Positions 44,624 through 60,563 of a stretch of 64,000 nt of DNA are shown here, one piece after another. Source of the DNA: Seiridium cupressi. Lineage: Eukaryota > Ascomycota > Sordariomycetes > Amphisphaeriales > Sporocadaceae. The first letter of the stretch is position 1, and the number at the start of each line of letters is the position of its first letter. The notes beneath the pieces are model-generated. The model made no database searches and was not told where the DNA came from. It saw only the letters and a list, made by a program, of their open reading frames with translations. The stretch covers positions 1 to 64,000 of the forward strand of contig JARVKI010000061.1 in assembly GCA_036674765.1 (NCBI GenBank), read 5' to 3'. A program made the translations under genes and the position numbers.

Positions 44624-47600
44624 TGCCAATAAGCGTTGAGGATCCTAGACATTCCAGTTGGTGGAGCGGACTTTTCACGCGACGACAATTGCGCTGAGAT
44701 GTGGAGAAAGAAGAATCCTCCTTTAGAAATCTTCCGCGTGTATGCTGATTAACACGCAGTAAGACACAGCCTTCTTGAGTCCGTCGCAGAAAGTGGCGGG
44801 CATCCAATAGTCGCAAGCTGACGTTTTGCGTCCTTCTCCCAAGATTTCCAGACGGCCAAAAGCGCCGCCGGTCCAATTAGGTTGCGGCAGGTAGCGTTTA
44901 GTGTTGAGTGTTTGCCGAAGTATGCACCGACATCATCAAAAGCATGAACCCCTGAGCTGAGATCGACTTTATCATATTACTGCGATGTCGTTTTGGAAAA
45001 GCATCCACGTCAATTCGAGAACAGAAATGACGAGAGAGTGTAGGTTGCACGGCCGCCAACTTCCCTTTTACTGCTGCGCTCGGTACCCACTCCTCGGCTA
45101 TGGGTCGATAGGGAGGGAAGAAAAAAAATACAGGAGACGATCCGAATCGCCCGGGGAATTGAGACGGGTAGAGGAGAGAACAGAGATTGCGAAGTTCCCA
45201 CGTGCGAATTGGCTCTGCGGAGGGTCCCTCTAGTAATGGTATTAAACTCGGGCGATCAGAGACGACGGCGCTCGAAGTTTGTAGGACGAACTGGCACTTC
45301 CCGAGCCAATTAATCAAGAACAAGCCTGTCTAGAGCCGATGGGGGAACCCACCTCAGCGACCTAAATTCTTGCACAAATTGACTTGCAGAAGGAGGGTGG
45401 TCGTATGCCCGGCCCATTGCAGATAGTATCGACAAGGATCCGGGGGGCCCCTGGTAGCTCCCCTGCAAGCACAACTCATGACGATCTCACAGTCGATTAG
45501 GGAATCAAAAGAAAAAAGGAAAAAAAAAAAAAAAGACAGAAATGCCATGCCCCTTGATCGGCCAAAGGTGTTGACTGTGGCCGCCAGACCCTGACCGATG
45601 AGGCTTCTTCAGTGTAGCAGATGTCATTCTACCCTCATACCCTTTGACGATACAGACGTGTCTATATCAGTCCCGGAGGACCAAGGCTACATTACATTAG
45701 ACAAGAGTGATTCGCGCATGGTAAATGCCAGTCGCAAACGGGAATCTAACCCATGTTGACAATTTGTCAATCCGCCAAAACCGTGTCGAGAAATGCCAAT
45801 GCCACGATGCAAGGATTCCCAAGCCGTCCAGACTGCTGCGCAAGCTCCTCTTCGGGTGATGCATGTAATGAATCAGCCCCTGGCTAACTCGATAGAAGTT
45901 TACCGTGGGCAGCGAGAAACGCATATGGGTGTGCGGTGGAGCGGCTAGAATCCAAGGGAAGAGGCTGATCTTGGATGGATCTAGGTTGCGAAGTATGGTG
46001 CAATCAAGACAATCGCCGGAAGGCAGTCCTAGTACGCCTTCTAGGCTCTTGACTCTTGAGAGTTCCGCAGGGTATGTGCTTCTAGTGGTAATTCCAGGCT
46101 TTTGGTCGCGGTTGGCCCTGAATCGCGGCGGTGAGAGCTTGTGAGTAGCTGATGGAGCCGGATCTCGACGTTTCCCAGGTAAATTCCTGCCGAGCTCCAC
46201 CTCTGATGGGGAGAACGATACTCTCTGTTTGATTTCTCGTGTCTTCGTGGTTACACAAAGGAATATCGCATAATGTTGGGACCGGCGGTCATGCTCCTGG
46301 TCCTGCCTCATCATTAAATTCCGGTGAGGTGCCCTTCGGAAAGACGGTGCATCATATATGGGACGTCTCAGGTCTGGGGGAACAAACGACAGATGTTTCT
46401 GTGAAACGCTGGACCTGGCTGAAAGGCAGGAGATCCACCACTGCACTGATCTACAGCAGCCGCCAATGCAACTGGCTGCGCATGATAGTGCTCATGAGCA
46501 GCTGTGTCTAGAGGGTCAAATGGGCCCGGAAGCAGAACCCAATGCTCACTTACCGTCGAGCGCTAATTTCAGCATACGTATTCGCAGCCGCAACAGCCTA
46601 CGCCATTTACGGTACGTTGGTTCGGCTTGCCAGGTGATGCGAGCCAGGTAACTAGCGACGGAGGTCAAAAAATCTCCGATAGCCTGATAACGGAGGCTTT
46701 GGCACGTTGCACGCTTACACGAGCTATCACAATAGTGTATGCGGACTATCTCTCACCACCATCGATAGCTTCAATCGACGTGAAGTTTGTTGAAGCCTCG
46801 CCCAAGTCCTTTTGCGCACCACTGCCACGAGGGCATGACTCGGACGGTGGCCACGACGAATTTCGGTTGCCGGCAGCAGCAAGATTAGCTTCAAAGTACT
46901 ACCACGGCACTGTTGGTTGCGGATTGCCGCCAGAAACATGGATCAGAGATTGACACAAGCTGATTTCGGTTTGATCTGTTTGTCTGTACGATGTGAACGA
47001 GCCTGAAATATATCTAGGTAGCAGGTTTGGTTCATGGCGCCTGCGCATCCGGCTTCTAGTTACACGACCGACCGACCGTACTTGGGTTCCAATGGTCCAA
47101 GCCGCACTCGGCATCAAGGGTCCTCTGCCGACAGCACGAATGCAGATGATCGTACTTGTGACGATGCTTCAAGGAAAGCCTTGTTTGGTATCTATCATGA
47201 TCGTCAAGTACGTGCAAGTCTCTGTAGAAGCTCTTTGCGATACTGGGCGCTGGGCGTACCATAGCAGGCAGTATTTCGCAACGCAAGCCCAAAGCAGTCA
47301 GTTCCACTGGCTATCCACGGTCTTGTGAGGATCTACAGTGTCAAGCAACCCAGCCAGGGTTGAATCCCCGTCCCTTGTACTCTTGTGTATCTAGCGCATA
47401 TCGCGGGGTAGCAGGCCAAGTGGGTTTTAAGATGGGCATTGACTCAGCTCTCAATAGCTTCACAACCCATCATACGAATGTCTTATTATATTGCCCTTAG
47501 TAAGAGATCATATACACTAAGTTGGCTTATCGCAATTGATCAGGACTGGCTCGACGCCACGCTGCTTCCGAAGGTGTGAGGTTTGGATGAAGGACTTTGT

Positions 47601-50259
47601 TTGCTAATCTTGCACGCTTAAGTTCTATCGAAAAGGGTGCTTTGTCTGCCAAGAATCTCGATTTATCAATAGTAGACTGATTATAACCACCCTACTTTCC
47701 AAAGCGTTACGAGATGGCCCGTCGATTGGGTTGCCAAGCTGAGCCACTATGCTTGTTGTTGCGTCAGACCCGGCATTCAGGAACATACCAACGCAGTTCT
47801 GGTAAGTCGATGAGCCATCAAGGACCTGATCGGTTGTCAGTATCAGAGCTTGGATCCGAGCAGCACCTCGCCAACATTGAAGTCGTCCAATGGCGCCTTG
47901 CGGGATGCGAGTTTGGGCATCCTACTATCGTTGCTCAGCTTGCACAGACTTCGAGAAAGAATTAGGAATGCATATGGTACGTCACATCTGGCAGCTCGTC
48001 TGGCTTCTTTGGCCAACCCTTCAGCGCTCGGACGCGATATCTCATGCTAGCTCGGCTTGACCTTGGAGTCCAAGCAAGTACATGTAGCCCGCCGCCGTCA
48101 GCGACGCTTGAGCCTCGAAATATCAGTCAAACGCATGCAAGGTCAGCGACGAATAAGCTTCACCCCTCCAGACCGCTGGTAAGGTAAGCACCTGGCACCC
48201 TCCGGCGCTCTGACCGCCTGCGGCATGTGGGCACTCGTTGTGGTGCGGGGTCGGATGATGACAGACAGTGAACATGGAGGTGCTGAACTGCAGCAGGGTC
48301 TTGAAGTTTGACAACTGTGCATATCAGAGCAGCTCGTATGACTCTGATCTGCACCGGCTCGCTTATGACGCCTATAGTACAATCCAATTCCGCACATGGG
48401 ACAGACATCCTCAGCATAACGAATATGCTGGATCGCTACACATAAAGCTCGGGTAGAAATGAGCAGCACAGATCTGAGGTCCTTAACCTTATCTCGTTTC
48501 CGCGTTTCGCAACCATCCAAAGTTTCTACTGGCGACTATGTTTACGGATGAAGCACGCTTTCCGCCCTTGCATTATCGCATACATCGTAACCTCCAGAGA
48601 GGATAAATAAGTGGACGCCTGGACACGACCCATACATACCAGCGTTCGATGCTTGGTTGTATGTAACATTAATCGGGGATCTGAAGCAAGAAACGCACTC
48701 CTGTCTCCTGTTCAAAAAAAAACGTATGGTCCTACACTTGTGACTTCACATCCAAGTACGAGCGACCTGATCACAGGTCTGTAGCATTTAGAAGCATCCA
48801 CTCTGTTGATTATGTATTGGCTATCTTGGTCCGTGAGTCCACACGCCAGTGGAACAACTTACTATCCATGCAACTGGGCGACAGCGTACCCCTCCTCCTG
48901 ATACTGCGCAGGTACAAGGGCCCCAGGCCTGCCAGCCGAGAGACTGCGTGGAGCCGTTTGAAGGGTTGGCACATGAGGATCCCCAGCGCATGATGCATCC
49001 TTGTTGTGGTGACATCGGAGGCTGGGAAATCCCGCAGCGCTGCCTTGATTGAAGTGTATCGTGCGGCCCGAGGCCGTGGGGTTTTCCTAGAACCCACCTA
49101 CAAACGAGCATAATGAGACGAAGGATCTGGCGCTAGAATCTTGATCAGGTGTGCGAACATGATCATGCAATCCTTACGCCTTGCCAGGCTCGGATAAGTA
49201 TGTGAGAGCAATATGCTGGGTTAGCCGAGGCCATTGTTGTTTCGGAGGGTGAATATCGTGATCGAGATAATCACATTGAAATAAACGTTCTTCTCAGCCA
49301 AAGGAGTCTAGCTATTTTACACTCACAAAGCACTCCTGTGTAAGATGATATTGGAGGTAGTCTTGCTTTACTTAAGAATATGCATTTGCACAGACTAGCA
49401 CAGACAGAACACTACCTACTACTGAAGGGTTTGCATTTTATTTGAAACGCATGGAATAGAACAGTCTGTAGTCATGGTACCATATTGTTTCTATGGAACA
49501 TAGGATTGCTATCTAGTAGTTACTAGTAACTTCTGCCGTTGCCGAACCACATTAAATGTCGGGAGATTAGCAGCCCAAGCAGACGGCAGATATCGCAACC
49601 ATGTGGCTAGAAGACAAACTGGTTCAGACTTGGGTGTGCGGGTAGAGCCGATAAATATCACATTACGTTTTACCTTACAGGTGGAATTTGTATGAGCTGC
49701 TTCACATCCGAATGCGATAGGACAACGGACATCAGCTTAACTAGGTGGAACGAATGTAGTGGAGAAAAGACACAAGAGTAGCAAAACTCTTTTATGGTGT
49801 CTCAATGAAGCAGAAATTCCTTAAGAACTTCTACGCAGAGGAATATCTGGTTCTTATGTCCATAGAATTAACTATTGCTCTCTTCAAATATGCCTTGCGG
49901 CCATCAAGTCAGCTCGGCGCTAAGTACCCCGGACAAGCGCAACTTGCTTACAGGTGAATATATTTTGTTGGTGAAGAGCATGTTTTCAAGCCCGTATGTC
50001 TTCACTTCATAGTTTTAATAAACTCAGAATCATACAGGCGGCAGTGGCAGCACTTTGAAAACACATGGTGGAGAACAGACAAGTAGGGTTCAGTAAGGAA
50101 CATGATTAGAATCAAATCAGGCATCGAAGACCATAGATAAATTACAATGTGCAGAGTACTATTGTATGCGACAACTCGGCGAGATAATGAACTGGTTCTC
50201 AAAAGCAAATGCCCAAATAGTACAAAAAAAAAACACCTATCTCACAACGTCCCCTTTTC

Positions 50260-50281
50260 GAACCGCCAAGGTTGGCGGTTC
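50260..50281. repeat. Perfect inverted repeat, 10-base arms, 2-base loop
   Basis: GAACCGCCAA, then GG, then TTGGCGGTTC. In RNA from either strand this could fold as a tight hairpin. It lies between a T-rich stretch and a tRNA-like A-box sequence, beside the tandem repeat that follows. Confidence 0.85.
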
Positions 50282-50354
50282 AGTGTAGCAAGTGTGCGCA
50301 AGAGCGAAAGCACAAGCAGTTGAAAGCAAACAGCTAAACCACTAGACCACGTTG

Positions 50355-50650
50355 CCAGAGTGGTCCCCCGAAGGGTGAAAGAACCGCTGCGAATTGAGCT
50401 CTATGCGATACGTCGGCGAGGGTACCTGGCAAGGTGGTCCCTCAATGGTGAAGGAACGTCACACATCGAGCTTTATATGATACATCTGCGACTCTACTTT
50501 CCAGTATGCCCCCGAAAGGTTCAAGGACCACACGACATATTCAGCTTCACACGATACGCCGGAGAGGTTACTTGCCACGATGCCCCCCGCAGGATGAAAG
50601 AACAGACACATATTAAGCTTCATATGATACATAGGCGATCTTTTTTCCAA
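50355..50650. repeat. Degenerate tandem repeat, four copies of about 70-74 bases
   Basis: Four successive blocks share the same order of short motifs: a TGGTCCC or ATGCCCCC start, GGTGAAAGAAC or a variant, a GAGCTTTAT/AAGCTTCATATGATAC core, and a GGCGAGGNTACTTG-like end. Matching starts are near 50361, 50435, 50505 and 50580. Copies have diverged by both substitution and small indels, so the array is old or decaying. It spans a 100-codon open frame (50360-50662) that is most likely a by-product of the repeat. Confidence 0.75.
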
Positions 50651-50873
50651 ACTGGGAACTGACACTATACGGAAGAGGATGATATTTGTGCCCGATTCAT
50701 ATTAGCACTTTTCATAAGGACCAGTAATCACTCAGGGAATACATGATGATGACAAGGCATGGCTCTGCTACCTGTCATTCAAAGGGAAAGGAGATAGCAT
50801 ATCCCACGACGATGACTTTCAACACAGATATTGGCTTCAATGTCTATCTCTTATTACACAAACATATATGCTT

Positions 50874-54501
<3,628 letters not shown>

Positions 54502-56000
54502 AGGGAGCGATGTGGAGGTGTATGGGACGGTGATCGGTCAAAGTTGGTGAGAATCTCGAATTGGCATCTATAGCGGCCTTCGACGGACCGTGGCACCAAA
54601 CCGGCGTCAGGTGCTATGACTATGGATAAATCCTAGGGCGAAGCTCAAGCTGTCCCAGGTCCTCTGGTTTTCCGTGTTTCCCGTCACTTAGTCTTTACGA
54701 TAACCCAGGCACAAGTAGTGCTGCCGCATGCAAATCGAGGACATGTGTTGACAGAACTGGAGACGACCCGAAAGATCGGGTAGGGGCGCGGGATGCAGGT
54801 CTCACGTGATAGACGGGACTGACTTGCTGCTCTTGGTTTGAGAAGTTGGCTACGAGTGTGCTCTCTCTCAGTGAGTGAGGTTGGCGAAAGGGTGCATGAG
54901 GGTGTGCGGGGTCTGGTTGGGGAAGGAAGCGGAGAAGCATTTCAGCACCATGATTGGATCTTTGCTTGGCCGGGAAACTGGGGCTTCAAACCACGTGAGC
55001 CTCTGTCCGACCTCATGCTCTGGGGTCGGGTTTCTTTTTCCTGGGGCCGCCGCCTGCCCTGATAGCCAGTTCTCACATCAGTCGCCCCAGCGCTGACAGA
55101 CACCTGATACCAACATCGTGCCATGGCGAATGCTCCAGTGGAGTTCATCTGGATAGGTTAACTTTCTCAGCGCATTGGTTTCCCAAGCATCGGAAACCAC
55201 TTGCCGAAGACTAGGTATAATGAGTTGCGATGAGTTGCAATGGCAACTGCTGGTGCGAACATGTGCTAGTTACCAGCCTTTACGTGTAAGCACCTGGCCG
55301 GTCACCTCGGCCATGTTCCTCAAACGAGCCTTGAATCTGTTCTCTGGGACAGCCAGAGGCCAAGACCTCAGCCGCCCCTCACACAAGTACCATATGCCGC
55401 CGCGCCTAGTTACCGTGTAGTCGATCGGTACTGTTGATCTATGGCCCCCTGTAATGCAATGCACTGCATTCCCATTCGAGACTCGACAGATGAGCCGAGG
55501 CCCACACAGCCCAGCGCTCGGCATGAGGGTTAACTGATACCGCCTATTGGTCTTGTCAGTAACAAGAGCACCTACCACGAGTTCTGACTCGGGCGAGTTG
55601 CCCTTCTTCCTTGAAAAACCATGACCCCGCCTCCACATCTGGCGAGTTCCCCGAAGTTAGCGACCCTTCACTTTCACCAAGTACCAGGTGCAGCAAAACA
55701 GTTCAAACGTTGCGCCGCTAGAACGTGTGGGGAAGCAGGCCGGGGGGTCGGCTTGCCAAGGATATTGGTTCGAGCAGGGTCAGACGCTGGATCTGGGGAA
55801 GCATCTAGGGATTTATTTGGTTCAAGAGTACTCGGTGCGCGCCGGACCGAGGGCGTTTATTGGTCTGTCGTATAAATAAAGCCATGAATCTCTCTGCCGT
55901 TTGCTAGTCGATCACTTCCGTAGCACAAGCGCCTTTGAACCTCGTGCGGATCAGTTGTCACAAGGTTTGCCCCCAGTAACGTCTGAATCCTATAGTCGAG
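54502..56000. promoter_or_regulatory. Shared divergent promoter of beta-galactosidase and MFS transporter
   Basis: A 1.5 kb region between head-to-head genes. A TATA-like box (TATAAATA, 55871-55878) lies about 125 bases upstream of the transporter ATG. Matches to the carbon-catabolite repressor consensus SYGGRG are at 54906, 54978, 55020, 55041, 55740 and 55793 on the plus strand, roughly what chance would give, so they are only suggestive. The open frame at 55270-55638 minus is not believed to be a gene. Confidence 0.5.
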
Positions 56001-58007
56001 ATGGCAGCTACCGACAATCACCTCAAACCCGAGGTGTCCCTCGTGGACGAAAAGGGACCCCATGGAGAGGTTCACCAGGTCAATGCAGCGTCTGTCGCTC
56101 TTGCGGCTGCCGTTGCTGAGCAGAAGCCCAACTTATGGTCGCCAAACATGAGAAAGCTTTATGCAATCATGGGCATTGGCTACCGGTATGTATTTCAAGT
56201 TCCTAGCACATCCATGACAAGACCCACAGTAGTACGCCGATGGCGCCCATATCATCTCGTTCTACGAATACATCTTGAACACGTGCTGACTGGTGTTGAT
56301 TTAGTATGATTCCATTACTCTAACAGATAGTCGCGAAGACCGCATGCTTACATCCCGAATTCGCAGTCGTCTCTACGATGAACGGTTTTGATAGTTCGCT
56401 GATGGGATCTATCAATGCAATGACTCCTTACCAGGAGACCTTTGGATTGAGTGGTGCTGGTTCTTCCGCCGGAATCATCTTCATCATCTACAATCTTGGC
56501 CAAATTGCTAGTTTTCCATGTGAGTCGCGGAATCATCACCGAATGAGTATAGCTAATGTAATCAGTCTGTGGTTTTATTGCGGATGGATTTGGTCGTCGT
56601 ATTTGCATTTTCGTGGGTTGCGTCATTGTTTTGATTGGTACAGCCATCCAAGCTACAGCGAACCACATGGGACAATTTATCGGAGGCCGTTTCATCCTTG
56701 GCTTTGGTGCCAGTATTGCCTCGGCAGCTGGTCCTGCCTATACAGTTGAGTTGGCACACCCAGCGTACCGAGGGACTATGGCTGGTATGTATAACAACTT
56801 CTGGTGGTAAGTTCGCAACTTCATGGTCCATTGATCCTAAATGCTCACGAACAAACCTAGGCTTGGCAACATTTTAGCTGGTTGGACCACCTACGGAACA
56901 AATCTCAACTACAGCTCCAGTTGGGCTTGGCGTGTACCAACCATTGTGCAGGCTGGCATGCCCGCTGTGGTCATGTGCCTAATCATGTTCTTTCCAGAGT
57001 CGCCGCGTTGTAAGTTAGCTAACGGTCCAATCGTCATTGCAAATCTATGCTTACAAAACGTCAGGGTTGATTCACAAAGACCGCGCCGAGGAAGCCCTTG
57101 CCATCTTTGCCAAATACCACGGAGACGGTGATGAGAACTCGCCTCTCGTACAGCTCCAGTACCGCGAGATTGTAGAGGAGACACAAGTCCTTCGTAACGA
57201 CAATCCCTGGTGGGACTACCGAGAACTGGTAAACACGCGCGCTGCTCGGTATCGACTTGCTATGGTTATTGGCATGTCTTTCTTCGGTCAGTGGAGCGGT
57301 AACAACGTTGTTAGCTACTTCATGGTACGTATTGCGTTCTATTGTTTGTGTTGATTCAAGACTAACCAATTTAGCCCGAAATGATTGCTTCTGCGGGCAT
57401 AGCCGACAAAAACAAGCAGCTTCTCATAAACGCCATCAACCCGATCTTTAGCATGATTGCCGCTGTCTATGGCGCAACATTACTCGACAAGCTCGGACGA
57501 CGACCTATGATGCTGTGCGGTCTCCTCGGCTCGCTGATCTTCTACATCATGTTGACCGCGTTCACTGCCCAAACCGCCAACAACCCGAACCTAGCTTACG
57601 GAACTATCGTTTCTATTTACCTTTTCGGCATCTGCTTCGCCTGGGGCTTCACACCGCTACAGACCCTATATGCCGTCGAGTGTTTGGAGAACCGCACCCG
57701 TGCCAAGGGTTCTGGTCTCAACTTCCTCTTCCTGAACATTGCCATGGTTGTGAACACCTACGGCATATCCGTGGGCATGGAGGCGATCGGGTGGAAATTA
57801 TATCTGGTCTATATCGGCTGGATAATGGTCGAGATCGTCGTTATTTACTTCTTTTTCGTGGAGACGGCCGGCAAAACTCTCGAGGAGATGGCCGAGATTT
57901 TCGAGGCAAAGAACCCAAGGAAAGCTAGCACGAGGAAGGTCAAGGTCGATATCGACTCAGCTGGTCGCGTCTTGCACGTCGATGATTCCGTCCACGCTTC
58001 AGCCTGA
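56001..58007 (+). CDS. MFS sugar transporter, lactose-permease-like; exon 1 junction unresolved
   Basis: Exons are 56001-56185, 56367-56519, 56566-56806, 56861-57009, 57065-57324 and 57375-58007. Exons 2-6 join cleanly through canonical introns of 46-55 bases and read as a lactose/sugar permease: STMNGFDSSLMGSINAM, ADGFGRRICIFVGCVIVL, GGRFILGFGASIASAAGPAY, FFPESPRWLIHK, SFFGQWSGNNVVSYFMPE, LLDKLGRRPMM and FFFVETAGKTLEEMAEIF. Twelve helices are expected, with cytosolic ends. Exon 1 (KLYAIMGIGY) precedes helix 1. The only GT donor after it (56186) leaves phase 2, while the acceptor before exon 2 (56366) needs phase 1, so simple splicing stops within ten codons. The intron is also long (181 bases). 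Either a micro-exon, an unusual donor, a sequence error or a real frameshift is present. Context suggests lactose uptake for the adjacent beta-galactosidase. Confidence 0.85.
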
Positions 58008-58352
58008 AGATGTCTCGAACAGTAATGGCGTCTTGAGAATATGATCTATGAGACGGGTTTATGAAACTACAGATTCTGGAGTGGTCAGGTGAAGACCTTT
58101 GTCTTGCCTACTCTCAGATATCTATCAAGTTTTCACGAGTATATAGGTTAATGAAGTATTGCGATACCCTCTTCCATAAACTGGATATTGCCTCTCCAAT
58201 GTCGTGATTCCATCGTTCTATAAATATTATAAAGCCTAATACCCAGAACATTACTCGGGTAAGAAAAGTGTAACATTTGGGTTTTTTTTGGCCCCATTAA
58301 GTCACAATCGCCATTTTTGATAATGGGGATAGATTGAAAATTCAGCTTTTTA
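58008..58352. other. Region between converging genes; no gene seen
   Basis: 345 AT-rich bases holding the 3' flanks of the transporter and the rhamnosidase. Confidence 0.5.
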
Positions 58353-60563
58353 CTAGTGATGGTTCGTCTGCGTAGTTCGCACTATGAATGTATGGTTCCC
58401 TCCCCCCACACTTTTCTCGAAGCCGAGACGCTTGCCTACCAGCCCAGCAGTCCACGTCGACGTCTCCCCGTCGAATGTGACAGAAGCTTCGTCGCCGTCA
58501 TCAGCTAACAGAGGCAGCAGCACCGCACCCGAAGTCCCGGCAGGCGTGCTGACCGTCACGTTATAGCCGTCTCCATCATCGGCGACGGCCCACGAAGCCC
58601 GGAACTTGCCCAAAATGGTCGAAAACCCGCCCTCCGCAAACGTCAAGTCTCCAAACTGCGGCATCATTGTCCACTCCGAGCCCGCGAGACCAGTAACTTT
58701 CAAACCGAGAACAAAGTTTGTAAGGGCGGACGTAGGCCCGGTGCTCCAACCGTGCGCGTGGCTCGTGTAGGATGGGTCACTGTAGCCGCGATTATACCTG
58801 TAACCGAAGCTGCCATCCTCAAGATACCCCTCGATGACTGTGGACTGGGTCCCGTTCTCGTTGTTGAGATACCAGCCCCAGCTTCTGCGGATCAGATCGA
58901 GGGCGCGCGGTGCCTGACCTGCGAGAAAGTGGGCTTGAATCTCGAAGGATGAGACAAAGGGCGAGATTTCGCCAGGGAGCTCCGGGGATACGGCGCCGAT
59001 GTCGTTCCAGTTTCCTGTCAATTGTGTTGAAATATTTTGGTCTTGTTCTGATGTTGTGACGTTGAACAGGACTGCCAGTGAGTTTGCATCCTGGGGGAGG
59101 AGTGCTGTGTCCGTGGCGTTGTCTTTGAATGCTCCTTTGTCGGAGACCCAGAGATACTCGTTGATAGCTCCTTGGAGGTCGGCTGCACGGCTGGCGTAGG
59201 TGTTACTGACCTCCGTGTCGTCGACTAGTTTTGCGAGCTCGGAGCCTGTCACCAGGGTTCGGTAGAGGCTATTTCTGTTTAGTGCATTGCCTTTCACGAT
59301 AGAGCTTGGGGGTTTCTGACATTATGTTCGCCTCAGTGTTGTTCCAACCCTGCTGCCAACGCGCCCAGTCTCTTGTTCCTGTCACATTAAGGAGGCCAGA
59401 GTCTAGGACCTTCCCGTACACATAATTCATGGCAGCAGTGTATCTATCCCAGTTTCGACTCAAGAAATCTGTGTCGTTACTGTAAAGCACATATGTCCAA
59501 GTTCCGATCATGGTCCACATGTGGTAAGCTATGAGCGTAAGTGACGGCGAAACCTAGCACAAGACAGGTTCAACTCACTGTCACTACCCTGCTGCAGAAG
59601 AGGTGGGCCCGCTTCGGGAAGGGAACCATCGCTGTTCTGTCGTGCCGTATGTCAGCCGCTGCGCACAATTTATTTTCCATTCCTGTAGCTGCTTACTTGA
59701 TGGTCGTACATCACCTGTAGGGCATTTTTGACACTGTCGAGCTCGCCAATCGAATAAAAGGCGGACGTGACAGCAATACCCATATCACCCGGCCAGACAG
59801 CTCTGTCTCGCTTCGCTCCATCGACAATAATTGTGCTGCCATTTCCCAGGATGCCGTCATTTGCCCATCCCGACGAGACAAACGGGACGTGTCTTCCTGT
59901 ATCTACAGGTACACTGTTCGTCTGTAGCGTATAGGCTCCGCTGTACCAGATCTTATTCAGAGTCTCATCGCTGGAATAGAAGTAGCCTTGATAGGCCTTG
60001 AGGTTAGACCATGTCGGCTGGAAACTGATCTCTACCGAGACATTGGAAATTGTGATGCTGGCATCGCTGTCTGTCAGAAGGAAGAGAGTCAGGTACCTGA
60101 AGCCGCCTCGAAGCTTCACTAAGGGCACCTCATACGACCCAGAGCCATTGCTGGTAAGGTTGGTGGCCAGATAACCATCGGGGATAGCTTGGCCGTTTGA
60201 GTAGTCCGATTGTTGGCCAATATAGTTCTTGGCTTCGCTCCAAGCCAGACCTAATTGTCCTCCGCCGTCAATGGTGTAGTCTAGTGATGTGATGCCGCCG
60301 ACTTCAATACCGAAGTCCAAAACCACTTGCGAACCGTTGCCATAAAGCGAGATGGTTCCGTTATAGCTTGTTGAAGTCGACACATCCGCAGAGAGTACAG
60401 AGTGAGGCTCTACATCTCGTGAACTTGGTGCGTACACATACGAATCCCACACTCCTGAAAAGGCTGGGCCGGTGTGTCCATCACAAGTTGTATTTCTCCA
60501 ACAGGAAGCAGCTTCACATATTGAGACCGTGCTGAGCAGCACAATCGGCAATGGGACCTTCAT
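58353..60563 (-). CDS. Secreted GH78 alpha-L-rhamnosidase
   Basis: Four exons (59697-60563, 59579-59636, 59321-59528, 58353-59274) give 684 residues. The third intron (46 bases, gtcaga...aaacag) is inferred because it turns a frame break into EANIINSLYRTLVTG, the family pattern. The N-terminus (MKVPLPIVLLSTVSICEA) is a signal peptide, and many N-X-S/T sites fit secretion. The six-hairpin (alpha/alpha)6 barrel shows VDGAKRDRAVWPGDMGIAVT, TYHMWTMIGTWTYVLYSND, TRDWARWQQG and DPSYTSHAHGWSTGPTSALT; these acidic and tryptophan clusters line the active site in known GH78 enzymes. The last region is a beta-sandwich. It should release terminal L-rhamnose from plant glycosides or pectin side chains. 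It converges on the permease gene with a gap of about 345 bases, but a regulatory link to the lactose pair is unproven. Confidence 0.9.

Larger units (their letters stand above)
44624..50873. other. 6.2 kb gene-poor region
   Basis: Open frames up to 249 codons occur (45697-46446 minus), but none carries a motif and most overlap others. Notable content is a 15-base A run at 45520-45534, a perfect 10-base-arm inverted repeat at 50260-50281 and a degenerate four-copy tandem repeat at 50355-50650. The part beyond about 49.2 kb is visibly more AT-rich. No transposon protein was found. Confidence 0.45.

Noticed and set aside
47340..47400. T-loop-like sequence (GGGTTGAATCCCC) suggesting a tRNA
   Set aside because: No matching D arm, anticodon stem or acceptor stem nearby.
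50360..50662. 100-codon frame over the tandem repeat as a gene
   Set aside because: Openness follows from the repeat itself; copies differ by indels that do not respect codons.
55270..55638. 122-codon minus-strand frame in the lactose promoter
   Set aside because: Lies in the middle of a divergent promoter, no motif or splice support.
54906..55798. Six SYGGRG (CreA-type) matches as proof of glucose repression
   Set aside because: This short degenerate motif is expected several times in 1.5 kb by chance; reported only as suggestive.
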